A stretch of DNA of 64,000 nucleotides from Lepidurus packardi (lineage: Eukaryota > Arthropoda > Branchiopoda > Notostraca > Triopsidae), in NCBI GenBank assembly GCA_023053545.1, contig JAKZAN010000004.1:6634001-6698000 (forward strand), written 5' to 3'. A model generated the notes under the pieces. The model saw only the letters and a program-made list of their open reading frames with translations. It was not told the origin of the DNA and ran no database searches. Made by a program: the position numbers and the translations under genes. Positions 47,918-58,659 of the stretch are shown here, one piece after another (positions within the stretch are counted from its first letter, which is position 1; every line of letters starts with the position of its first letter).

Positions 47918-50900
47918 ATGGCTCAAGTGAAGAAAGGTAGCAAATTGTCGCGCAAACATAGTCAGAACACTTTAGCCTCTCAAGGAGTATCCCAAAGTCA
48001 GACTTTAGATGACAGTCTGGATGATTTCCAACCCATCTTCATTGCCGAACGTAACAGGTGTACATTCATTTTATATTCTTCTGTTTTTCCCTATCAGTAT
48101 ATTTGCTGTGTAGGAGGGGAAAAAGTTGCATAAGTGCTAGTGAGCCTATCAGTACCTCACTTACTGCACTGAAAGAACCCACTGATCGTATTCGTACATT
48201 TGAAAGTATCCAAGAAGCTGTCAAGGCTCCTTGTGAACAGGAAAATGCCTCTTCAGATTCAAACATCAAATTCCTTAGTCCCTGTAAAAATTCAATCGAA
48301 GAACCATCTCGCCAGGAAAAGGACATCAATTTGCCTTGCCCAGTGTGTGGAAAACGTTTTAAGCTCCAAAGCGCTCGACAAACCCATCTGAAGCCTTGTG
48401 GCAATGCACATGGTTTGTCTATAGAAGCAATGAAAGAGGCCATCCAATTGCAAGAAAAGCAGGCTGAAGAGCGAAAATGTTTGGGCTTACCCTGCTTTCC
48501 ACAAGCACCACCCAGACCAAAAGTAATAGATATTTCATCCTTTATCTAAGATAATATATTGTAGTATTGTAGTATTTATCTAAGATAGTATATTGTAGGG
48601 CAAACGCACATCAAAAGAGGTGGTAGTGGATGACAATGACTTACAGATGGCTCTAGCCTTATCGGTTTCACTAGAACACTCCAAGCACGAAGCACTCCAG
48701 AAAGAGGAAGAGCTCTTGGTTGAAGAAGGCCTGGAAGAACAACTCATACAAAAACGGCACGAAGAAGAAGAAAAGGAGGTACTGTACTCCTTCTAAAAGT
48801 GCATGTATGTGTTGTATAGCTATGTTCCAGAAAACTAGAGCTGCATTCTTGGCCTCTTTTGCTCAACCCCAAGCTCCCCGGAAAAAGAAAAAGAACCTCC
48901 GCCCAGAAGACTTTATCTTAGTGAAACGATCTATGAAAGATAGGCAACGCGTACTAAGCGAGAGAATTACGGAAATTTTAGCTGAGGAACTACCAACTAC
49001 GGAATTCCTTCCTCGGACAGACGAAAAACTCATCAAATCCAATTATCTTAAAGCCCACTACGTTAAGGTATTAAATGCTGTGCCTTCGAATGCAAACTTC
49101 TTTTTACGTAAAATTTTAATTTTTAGGAAAAACGATTGTGGGATCTGGCTCAGATAGACAATCCAAAAAAAGAGGATTATTATGTGCCTGCTTTACAAGT
49201 TTTCGTCTCGCCTTCAAAATCTGGCTGCGAAAATGGGAGATTTTTCCATTGGTCACAAATTGCCGGACGTCTGCCATCTCCAGTTGGTTTAAAACTACCG
49301 TTTTCTCATAGCGCATTAAATAGTTTTATATTTTTTTAGGGAAAAAATTTTCCGTCTGCGAGATCAGTAAGATCGCTATTCGAATCGTCTATGAGTTTTG
49401 GAGATACTCAAGCAGCTTTGGAAGATTTGGCAAAGGGACACATCACTGGAGCAGAATCGGTAACTGAAAGCCAGATTTGCGAAAAAAATTTCGTCGGCAC
49501 CCAAAGCCGTGGTAACCGTTTCCACTACCAAAACACTGACGTCTTGTTTAAGGTGCCTTCCAGTTCTGATAAAGGACATTTTGAGACATTGGCTATGGAC
49601 TGGAAGCACTATGTCAACAATCCTACGCTTAGCGACGTCGTAGTAAGAGTCCAAGAAAGCCAAGAGCTATTCGCTCACCAGTTAGTACTACAAGTACGAG
49701 CCCCATTGGTGCTACAAGATCTCAAGACCGTAAATGACCAAAAAACGCTTCTATGGACACATTTGACCCATCAAGCTGCCTTCTCATTGCTCCTGTATGC
49801 TTATTCTGGCTATGTACAAGTCAGCTTACTGAATAACCAGGAAAAGGCTAGCTTAAAGTACTGTGCGCATAAATATGCCTTAGTTGGCTTGATTGATGCG
49901 TTGCAGGATGTAACACCGTTAACTGTTCCAATTGACGACGAGATATTAGAAAAACCGTTAGGTTCCTGTCCCTCACCTGATTTGTTTTGCCAATCCGATG
50001 TTGAGGATGAGGCCACGGGCCAAAAATCACCTGGAGATGAACAATATTCGTATCCTTTACAGAAGAACCTATCCAACGACCTTTTTGATGAACCCGAGCA
50101 GATTAATACCCTAGTAGTGAATAACGTGGTCGATTTGACTCAAAGCAGCCCAGAAATCGTAAGCGAACCTCGAACACCCCAGAACTCGCATAGTGAAGAA
50201 GTACCCTGTGAACTTAACGAGGGTCGACTTAGTTTGTCGTCCATTGAAGCACTGCGTGATGACTGCAATAGTGAAAGATCCAACTCCCCTGTATTCCTGG
50301 GAAGTTCTTCTACTAACTTACGGATTTCGAATGTATGGGAAGGGTTTGAGGATCAATGCCATTACGATGAACTCAACATATCGGAAACTGCTACAATTAC
50401 GTCTGGAATGGAGGCTCGGGGTAGTATAGCTTTACCTGAATTCAAAACACCTACGTCGAATGCTCCGGTGCCAAGAATCATCCAGCAAAGCTCTACACCT
50501 GATATTGGGTTTGATTTAAATGATAGCATTTTGTGGAGGAGTGAAAATGAGCCTTCTTTGCGGGATTCTCCTGTTTCGTCCTTGAAGAAACGAGCTGGGA
50601 TTGGCTGTCGTCCTATTCCCAGTACTTCGTGGCGAACTCCTGAGCCGGAAGTGAGTAAGAAGAGGAAACGAAATGCTGTTGCTATTACGCCTTTGCCTGA
50701 TTATCAAGAAATGCCAACGCCCGAATTGAAAGTACTGTGTTATAGTTGTGTGTTATGCGAAGATCTTATTGGTAACTTTTTCGTTTTTTGCAGAAAGCGT
50801 TGGATAACTTTGGTTTGAAACCTTTGAAACGAAAAAATGCTGTTAAGATGCTTAACCATATCTATGATTCGACGCATCCTTGGGTGACCGATAGCGAATC

Positions 50901-51443
50901 TGAAGCGAGTTTCGTAGAATTGCCTAAAACGTCAGGGTACTTGAAAGTAATTCCGGACGAGAAATCTGACGACGAAGAGTTTATGAGCAGTCAGACTAGT
51001 GAAGTCATGGAAGAAAGCTTGATGGTGAACTTCGAGGAGTTTGATGCATCAGAATCTCCAAGTAAGGCTCTTGTTAGTTCATTTGATGGATTTTTACATA
51101 CGTTTTGTGTTGTAGGCACTTCTGGGAGAGATAAAGATATGCAGTTTTTAGAGTTTATCAAGAGCAAGCCGGATTTATGGAATCACGTCTTGCAGTACGA
51201 GCCAATTCCCTTTGAAGCCCTTTTATCCGATATGCGCAAAACAGGGATTAAAGCCAAGCCAAATGAGCTTATGGATTGGCTTGATGAACAGGTGAGTTCG
51301 GTAGGTTTAGTTATCTAGCTTACTGATATTCTTTTTAGTGCATAACCTTCCGTATTATGAAAAGTGGACGCGGGCGAACGAAAAGTTTACCGAAAAAGAT
51401 TGCTAAACCTTCTCCGATTAAATCCAAAACAGCTAAGAGATGA
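47918..51443 (+). CDS. SLX4: SLX4, scaffold of structure-specific endonucleases
   Basis: Nine exons (47918-48057, 48114-48522, 48599-48778, 48831-49067, 49127-49282, 49340-50731, 50794-51061, 51116-51291 and 51339-51443) encode 1,020 residues. SLX4 (BTBD12/FANCP) assembles SLX1, XPF-ERCC1 and MUS81-EME1 to resolve crosslinks and Holliday junctions in the nucleus. A UBZ4-like finger (Cys122, Cys125, His138, Cys142) lies in LPCPVCGKRFKLQSARQT. An acidic/Lys coiled region follows, then a BTB domain near residues 459-555 (YVNNPTLSDVVVRVQ). The C-terminal SLX1-binding domain begins near residue 930 (FIKSKPDLWNHVLQYEPIP), and the tail is basic. Vertebrates have two UBZ4 fingers; only one is evident here. 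The long middle exon is Ser/Pro/Glu-rich and disordered. The start ATG follows a possible acceptor (TTGCAG), so a 5' noncoding exon is possible. Confidence 0.9.
48541..48598 (+). repeat. Duplicated 3' splice site in SLX4 intron 2
   Basis: Two copies of a 24-nt segment (48541-48564 and 48575-48598) differ at one position, and both end TATTGTAG. The downstream copy gives the in-frame exon at 48599. Use of the upstream AG would add 34 nt and shift the frame. Confidence 0.8.
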
Positions 51444-51858
51444 CGGTTTTTAAAATTAAATATTTGTGTGCATTGTATTTTAATTATTGGGCCCAGTAAA
51501 TTGTTTGCATATGTCCGAGTTATTTTGAATCATGTATCTGTCTTTTCGAGTACGCCGCTGAAGCATTAATTTGTGCTTATTGCCGTGCAAGTCCGAGTTT
51601 TGATTACTCTTGAAAGTTAGGAACATTGCCAAATATTAATTTTTGAATCATTTGCATAGCCCCTCTTTTGTCAGGAAAATTTAAATACGATCCCGTGCTG
51701 CCCCCTACAAATATTATTAAAGAAAGAAAGAGAAGTGCGGGATTTAGAGCTCGTGGCCGGCGTGTGAGCAAGACCAAAGACTAACAAACTGTTGGTTATT
51801 AAATTCTGCTGTTTTAGCTTTGTATTGAGTCAGAATACGCGCGTAACTTGCACTAAAC
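51444..51858. other. SLX4-POLD1 intergenic region
   Basis: 415 bp, AT-rich, holding the SLX4 3' UTR and the POLD1 promoter. No ORF, RNA gene or repeat was seen. Confidence 0.5.
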
Positions 51859-54800
51859 ATGGATCCAAAGAAGAAGCCAGCTTTTAATCGGGGTAATTCG
51901 TCTGGTCCCCCAACAAAGAAAATCAGAGGCTCGGATTGGGAAGAAGAAGATCCATCCGAGTTTGAAGAAGCTCTAGCTTTAATGGATCGTGTAGAAACCG
52001 AACAAGAAGAAGAACGAGAGCATTCTGAACAACAGGTGTCTGGACAGGTATTTTGATTCTACACTAAGGTTTTATGTCGAATATTTAACTCTTTGTTTTG
52101 CTACTCGAGGGACCCGAAACTCAAATCACAAGTGTAAAATGGAGCCGGCCAGAACCTCCCAAGATGAATCCTAAAACGGAACCTTTAATTTTCCATCAAA
52201 TTGACTTGGACCATTATATAGCAGGTAGTTTTTCTTTCGGGCCCTCCATTGTTTCGCATATGTTATGATCCAGAATCGTGAATCTTGGTTACAGATGTGC
52301 ACATAAGCGAAAGCTTAGGGTCTGCCCAAGGCCCTTGTCCCATCGTAAAATTGTATGGGGTAACGCGATCAGGCAATTCAGTGTGCTGTCACGTTCATGG
52401 ATATTCTCCATACTTTTACGTTGCTTGCCCGTCTGGTTTTCCGGAAAACCGCTGCAAAGACTTTCAAGATACTTTAAACAAGGCTCTTTTAGCAGATATG
52501 AAGGTCTTTATAGTAACTTTCTCGTAAAGGAATATCTTATTGAATTAATTTGTTTTAAATAGGGCAAGAACCAAGGCTTGTATCAAGCTGTATTGGCTAT
52601 TGACATTGTCTACAAGCAGTCAATGTACTTTTACCAAGGTCCTAACAAAACTCCCTTTTTGAAGATCACTTTAGCTTTACCAAGGCTCATTGCAGCAGCT
52701 AAGCGTTTACTCGAAAGAAGTGAAGTGGCTGCCCCTTTTAATGCCTTTAGTTTCCAAGCCTTTGAGAGCAACATTGACTTTGAAATTAGGTAAAGTTCAA
52801 GTCTCTTTGCCTATGGCGACACGTTAATTTCGGTTGCAGATTTATGGTAGACATGGACATGGTGGGTTGCAGTTGGATAGAGTTGCCAGCAGGTTCCTGG
52901 TCTTTACGAGATTCTGAGGGGAGCCGTCTCAAGCACATTAGTCGTTCCCAGTTGGAAGTTGACGTGCCTTATAACAAATTAATGTCCCATGCTCCTGAAG
53001 GGATCTGGGGTGATGTGGCTCCATTTCGTATCCTCTCGTTTGATATTGAATGCGCTGGTCGAAAAGGCATCTTCCCTGAAGCTGACAAGGACCGAGTTAT
53101 CCAAATCGCTAATATGGTAGTGAGACAAGGCGAGCAGGATCCCTTTATACGGAATGTCATAACCTTGGGAGATTGCGCCCCGATTGTGGGATCGCAGGTT
53201 ATTTGTTGTAAAAAGGAAGAAGACGTTCTAACTGTAAAATCTGCTATCTAAAAAGTTATCTCTTTTTTAAAACAAAACATTTTCTCCCCTTCACAGAAAT
53301 GGTCGGATTTCGTGCGTGAAGTTGATCCCGATATTATCACGGGGTATAACATCAATAACTTTGACTTGCCCTATGTCATAAACCGTGCCAAGCATCTGAA
53401 TCTGAGAAACTTCCCTTTCCTCGGACGTGTTAAAGACATTCCGTAAGTACTTTAAAATATTATTGGGGTTACATTTCGGTATTTATTTTTAAATAGGTCT
53501 GTAATCCGAGAGACTGTACTGCAGAGCAAGCAAATGGGCAAACGAGAAAACAAGAGCGTGAACGTGGAAGGTCGAGTCGTTCTTGATTTATTTTTGGTAA
53601 AAGACCTTATTTAGTTTCATTCCAAGAAAAACATATTTTCGTATTTTTTTTTTAGCTTTTGGTACGAGATTACAAGCTGCGCTCTTATACGCTAAACGCC
53701 GTTAGTTACCACTTTTTGCAAGAGCAAAAAGAAGACGTGCATCACTCTATCATTAGTGATTTGCAAGAAGGCAATGCCCAAAGCCGACGAAGGTAAAGTT
53801 TGATCCAGTTTTTCTTTTGATTAACGAAATTTTGTGCATAGGTTGGCAGTGTACTGTTTGAAAGACGCGTGTTTGCCTTTACGGCTTTTAGAGAAGCTTA
53901 TGTGCATCATCAACTCTATGGAAATGGCTCGTGTGACAGGTGTACCCCTATCTTATTTGCAAACTCGTGGCCAGCAAATTAAAGTCGTGTCCCAGTTACT
54001 TAGAAAGGTAGATTGGCAAATGCTATGTAAAGTTGTATTACGTTTGAGTCTAACTACAGGCAAAAGAAGAAGGGTTTTTAATGCCAGTACACAAAGGCGA
54101 TGGCAGTGAAGATTACGAAGGAGCTACCGTCATTGAGCCAATCAAGGGTTATTACGATGTTCCTATTGCCACTCTGGATTTCAGTTCCCTGTACCCTTCC
54201 ATCATGATGGCGCATAATTTATGTTATACGACATTGTTGAGCATGAAGGACAAGGACAGGTAGCAATTAACTTAACCGCGCTTCTATTCATATTTGTTTA
54301 TATTTTCTTACCTAAAAAGTATGGAACCTGATCAATTCATCAAGACCCCTTCAGGAAATTACTTCGTAAAATCTTCTCTGCGGAAAGGCTTGTTACCAGA
54401 CATTCTCGAAAACTTACTAACTGCCCGTAAGAAAGCCAAAAACGAATTAGCAGTCGAAACAGATCCTTTCAGACGCAAAGTTTTGGATGGTAGACAGTTG
54501 GCCTTGAAGATTAGCGCCAATTCCGTGTATGGCTTTACAGGAGCGCAAGTCGGCAAGTTACCTTGTTTGGAAATCTCTCAGGTATGAATTCCGTAATCAT
54601 TAATTGTGAATAATTTGTTGGTACCGTTATGGTTCTTTGAATCCATAGAGTGTGACCTCGTTTGGGCGCATGATGATTGAGCAGACACGAGTAGAAGTTG
54701 AAACGAAGTTTAAAGTAGAAAACGGATACCCCTTCGATGCAAAGGTACCCTTTAACTAAGATTACATTTTAGGAATTTAACGTGTTTATAAACATCAGGT

Positions 54801-56102
54801 TATTTATGGAGACACCGACTCAGTAATGGTTCGATTTGGCGTTGCTACTGTAGCAGAAGCAATGAAGTTGGGTAGAGAAGCTGCCGATTTCGTGTCGTCC
54901 AAATTTGTCAAGCCAATCAAGCTAGAATTTGAAAAAGTACGCGTCTGTTATTTATTGCAGTTTCACGTTCAATTAATGTCCCATCAGGTGTATTTTCCGT
55001 ATTTGCTCATCAACAAAAAGCGTTATGCTGGCCTGTATTTCACCAAGCCTGAAAAGTTTGACAAGATGGATTGCAAGGGCATTGAAACGGTGCGGAGAGA
55101 CAATTGTCAGTTGGTGGCTAATCTTATCAACACTTGCTTGCAAAAGATTCTTATGGATAGGTAAATTAAACTTTATATTGATTTCTCGCTTGTAACATGT
55201 TATTGTCTAGGGATCCCGATGGAGCAGTGACGTTTGTTAAAGAAACCATTTCGGATTTGCTTTGTAATCGCGTGGATATCTCGCAATTGGTTATCACAAA
55301 AGAGCTGACGAAAACAGACAAAGAGTACACGGCCAAGCAAGCCCACGTGGAGCTGGCTCACAAAATGCGTAAGCGCGATGCTGGAACTGCACCCAAATTA
55401 GGCGATCGTGTTCCGTACGTTATCATCTGCGGAGCGAAAAACTCGCCAGCCTATACGAAAGCGGAAGATCCCATTTTTGTGCTGGAAAACAATGTTCCCA
55501 TTGATGCTACCTACTATTTAGAAAACCAACTTTCGAAACCCTTGTTGCGAATCTTTGAACCCATTTTGGGATCTAAAGCCGAGTCTGTCTTGCTGCGTAA
55601 GTTTCACATCAACTGTCGCTTTCATTCAAACAAGGTTTTTCTCATTGATTTGTACTTAATAGGTGGCGATCACACGTTGACGAAATCAAAATCTGTCTCC
55701 AAAGTGGGCGGCTTGGCTCTTTTTACCAAGAAGATTGAGACGTGCTTAAGTTGTAAAGTCCCGCTACCTGCCAAGGAACAAGACTTGGCCGTTTGTCAGT
55801 ATTGCCGAGTCAAAGAAGCGGACGTTTATCTCAAGGAAGTAGCACTTTTGCAAGTCTTGGAAGAAAAGTTTGCTCGACTATGGACCGAGTGCCAACGATG
55901 TCAAGGAAGTCTTCATGAAGACGTGTTGTGTACAAAGTAATTATCTAGCGAATTGAATTCCTCGTCTTTTTTTGCTTGCTAACGAGTTTTATGTTCTAGT
56001 CGTGATTGTCCTATCTTTTACATGAGAACTAAAGTAAGAAAAGATCTGCAGGAACAAGAAGGTATTATGCAAAGGTTTGGACCTCCTTCACTGACATGGT
56101 AG
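51859..56102 (+). CDS. POLD1: POLD1, DNA polymerase delta catalytic subunit
   Basis: Seventeen exons (51859-52047, 52110-52224, 52295-52503, 52563-52789, 52840-53233, 53297-53442, 53497-53596, 53656-53792, 53842-54007, 54060-54259, 54320-54581, 54649-54744, 54799-54936, 54988-55160, 55211-55596, 55663-55936 and 56000-56102) encode 1,104 residues; human POLD1 has 1,107. It is the replicative B-family polymerase for lagging-strand synthesis and repair. The proofreading exonuclease has Exo I ([10 protein letters not shown], near 313), Exo II ([11 protein letters not shown]) and Exo III (YCLKDACLP). Polymerase motif A is [15 protein letters not shown], motif [14 protein letters not shown] and motif C YGDTDS with Asp752 and Asp754. 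The C-terminus keeps both four-Cys metal sites, CLSCKVPLP...CQYC and CQRC...CTNRDC, the second binding 4Fe-4S in the family. It ends RFGPPSLTW. All catalytic residues are intact. Confidence 0.98.
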
Positions 56103-56342
56103 AAAGTAAATACATTTACCATTTTTCTAAAAACCCTTACCCGTAAGTTTCCAAATTCTCGTGTCTCTTTGGAAGGAATTGTAACGGATGTGTTGAATTT
56201 GATTGGTTGAAAATATCGCTCTTCACCAGAGGCGCTGCTTTCAATGTTTGTATGTAAATTAACGAATTTTTGGAGCAAACGTCTTTTGTGCAATATGCTC
56301 TCACTTGTCGTGTTAACTGAGCTTTAACTTCGTTATTTTGCC

Positions 56343-57499
56343 ATGACTCGTCACGCGAGAAATAGTACAGCTGGGTCAGTTTACACATATCATGAAAAGC
56401 AGAAAGACGCTAAAGCGTCTGGTTTTGGTTCCCTACGTGCACGTTTGGGTAAAGATTCCATTAAAGAATTCGACTGTTGCTCTTTAACTTTACAGCCTTG
56501 CAAGAACCCAGTCATATCGTAAGCAATGTCAAGTTTTGTATGTTTGGTTATTAAAATGATGTAATAATTAGACCTGAGGGACACTTGTTTGACAAAGAAG
56601 CGCTTTTAGAGTACATCATTGCCAAGAAGAATGAGAATAACAGAAAATTGAAGGAATTTCAAAAGCAGAAACAACGTGAAGTGGTAGGATCTAATTATGC
56701 CTACTTTCTGTAGTATTATTCAACTCTTATAGGCAGAGCAAGCTGAGCTAGCAGCTGCCGAGCATAGATCAAAGGTTGAAAAGTTTTTGGTCAATGAAAA
56801 GGGGGTTGGAAGCCATGAAACTCACAAAGGAAATGAGTCTTCCGTCTCAAACATGGCTGCTGGTAAATCCAAACAACTACCTAGTTTTTGGGTACCATCC
56901 CAAACTCCAGATTCGAAGCCAGTTTACCTTAAAAAACCGGTATGTTAAGGAAGATTGCTAAAACCTAAGCTTATTTTCATTTTGTCCCTTTTCTAGGAAC
57001 AAACTGTGTATTGTCCCATGAGTGGAAAACCATTAAAACTCAAGGACGTAATCCCAGTTAATTTCACACTAGTGCCAGATGATGACAAACCGGGAACTAG
57101 CTCTGGAGCTAAATCGAAATCACTCATCAGCAAAACAGTGCGGTACATGTGTCCCATTACTAGAGACATCCTGAGTAATTCCGTGCCATGTGCTGTCTTA
57201 AAACCATCGTAAGTATCTTATAAACAAATCCTGTAGATTACTGTTATTACTACGTTCACTTTATATTAGGGGACATGTGGTGACTATGGATTGCGTAGAA
57301 AAAATTATTAAAAAGGATATGATCAACCCATTGACTTCAGAAAAGCTCATCGACAGTGACATAATCGTCTTGCAAAGAGTAAATCTTTGGAATACTCTTG
57401 GGTATACATATAATCATAATTTATTAGGGTGGTACTGGCTTTTCGAGTACCAACAAGCAACTCGAAGCTGTCGAAGCGCGCCCTGTTATGCAATCGTAA
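56343..57499 (+). CDS. NOSIP: NOSIP, nitric oxide synthase-interacting protein (U-box E3 ligase)
   Basis: Six exons (56343-56518, 56572-56683, 56733-56939, 56997-57208, 57270-57378 and 57428-57499) encode 295 residues; human NOSIP has 301. NOSIP is a modified U-box ubiquitin ligase found in the nucleus and with late spliceosomes. In vertebrates it also binds eNOS and targets PP2A. The N-terminus MTRHARNSTAGSVYTYHE and the first half-U-box FDCCSLTLQPCKNPV are diagnostic. A Lys/Glu-rich helix follows, then LPSFWVPSQTP, the second half with VYCPMSGKPLKLKD and YMCPITRDILSNSVPCAVL, and the tail PVMQS. The stop lies only 41 bp from the stop of convergent POLR3G, so the transcripts probably overlap. 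Confidence 0.96.
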
Positions 57500-57540
57500 A
57501 ACTTACTTTTTTTTATATAAGGTATGTGTATTTTCACTTG

Positions 57541-58143
57541 TCAATAGACTGGCCCTTCATCCGGCTCATCTTCCTCAAAATCTTCGCCATTGTCGAAATA
57601 CTGGTTAACATAATCAGTACCCTCGTCCATTTCTTCGTCTTCGTCTTCAAGTTCCTCTTCTTCCACATCTTCTTTCTTCTCTTCATCTTCGTCTTTTTCT
57701 TCTTTCTTGTCCTCCTCGCCTTCACTATCGTGCTTTTCCTTCTCTTCCAATTCAGCCAAACGGGAACCAATATCGGCCACTTTTCTTTTCACCAATTTGG
57801 GTGCTAAAGGTTTGCTAACTATCTTTCGCTTTGACTTGGTATCTGGACGAAGTTCGATTGGAAATCGGTTCCAAGAAACTGGCAGTTCACGCGTGGTGCT
57901 GGTTGACCGAATATAAAAAGGTGAATTGTTGGCTGCAAAGCGAAAATGGTTGCGCACAATCAAATGATATTCATCCTCGGAGCTCTCTTTTGTGCTTGGT
58001 AACGGGCGATTCTCCAAAGGTGGGAAAGTAGGCGGTGGCTGAGTGACGAGACCGGGTAATGCTTCTCCCCTTCCAAAACCAAGTTGCTCTACGTTGAAAG
58101 ACAAGCCAGTACCTCTTCCCCTTCCTCTCCCTCGACCACCCAT
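57541..58143 (-). CDS. POLR3G: POLR3G/RPC7-like RNA polymerase III subunit
   Basis: A single exon encodes 200 residues (human POLR3G 223). RPC7 is part of the RPC3-RPC6-RPC7 subcomplex that helps RNA polymerase III initiate on tRNA and 5S genes. The N-terminus is Gly/Arg-rich (MGGRGRGRGRGTGLSFNVEQ), followed by the family's GEALPGLVTQPPPTFPPLE. The middle is basic (SKRKIVSKPLAPKLVKRK). The C-terminus is highly acidic and ends with the signature DYVNQYFDNGEDFEEDEPDE. The lack of introns is unusual beside intron-rich neighbours. The start ATG is 13 bp after the stop of DPH3 on the same strand, so it may be expressed from a shared transcript or from a promoter inside DPH3. Whether it corresponds to POLR3G or its paralogue POLR3GL cannot be decided; invertebrates usually have one copy. 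Confidence 0.86.
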   Translation of the reverse strand: MGGRGRGRGRGTGLSFNVEQLGFGRGEALPGLVTQPPPTFPPLENRPLPSTKESSEDEYHLIVRNHFRFAANNSPFYIRSTSTTRELPVSWNRFPIELRPDTKSKRKIVSKPLAPKLVKRKVADIGSRLAELEEKEKHDSEGEEDKKEEKDEDEEKKEDVEEEELEDEDEEMDEGTDYVNQYFDNGEDFEEDEPDEGPVY

Positions 58144-58156
58144 GGTTATACGTTAA

Positions 58157-58522
58157 TTACGTGGCTGTCAATTGTTCAGTAGACGAGGCTTTTACGACTT
58201 CGCCTGCGAAGAAGGTATCCTAAGGGAAACAGTAGTTTTAGTTATTTTAGCTCTTGACGGCTGAATTTGCTGCTTACTTTGTCATATATAACTTTAACTA
58301 TAAGCGAACAACTAGGACACGTTGCTTCGTCTTCTCCAAACTCGAGTTGTTCCTAGGAAAAGCAAGAATAAAGCTAAATAAATTCGTTTGCATAACATGC
58401 AAATGAAGCGTTACTTTGGTAATTTCGAAACGATCTCCACAGGGGCATGGATAATAGTATGATTCGCTTTCTTCGTCGTACTCGAAATCTTCTATTTCGA
58501 CTTCATCGTGGTAAACTGACAT
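58157..58522 (-). CDS. DPH3: DPH3, diphthamide biosynthesis protein 3 (CSL zinc finger)
   Basis: Three exons (58522-58415, 58352-58278 and 58219-58157) encode 81 residues; human DPH3 has 82. DPH3 (KTI11) is an electron donor for the DPH1-DPH2 radical enzyme that starts diphthamide formation on elongation factor 2, and is also linked to Elongator. The sequence opens [20 protein letters not shown]. It has the metal ligands Cys26 and Cys28 in [13 protein letters not shown], and Cys48 and Cys51 in CPSC, at exactly the human spacing. An in-frame ATG four codons upstream is possible but not conserved. The gene is divergent from NDUFA9 (137 bp between ATGs). Confidence 0.95.
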
Positions 58523-58659
58523 TCCTAATTGCAAAATGCAATTAGTTATCTAGTTACCGACACGTGTGTACGAAAAATGCACTGGTGCGAATTTACTGCG
58601 ACAACTAGCTTACCTTATCACACGCTAGATGGTTTCCTTTATAAGGAATATAAACAAAA
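58523..58659. promoter_or_regulatory. Compact bidirectional promoter between DPH3 and NDUFA9
   Basis: Only 137 bp separate the divergent ATGs, so promoter elements and both 5' UTRs must share or overlap this space. It includes ACACGTGTG at about 58561, an E-box-like palindrome, and TATAAGGAATATAA near the NDUFA9 start. Confidence 0.6.
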
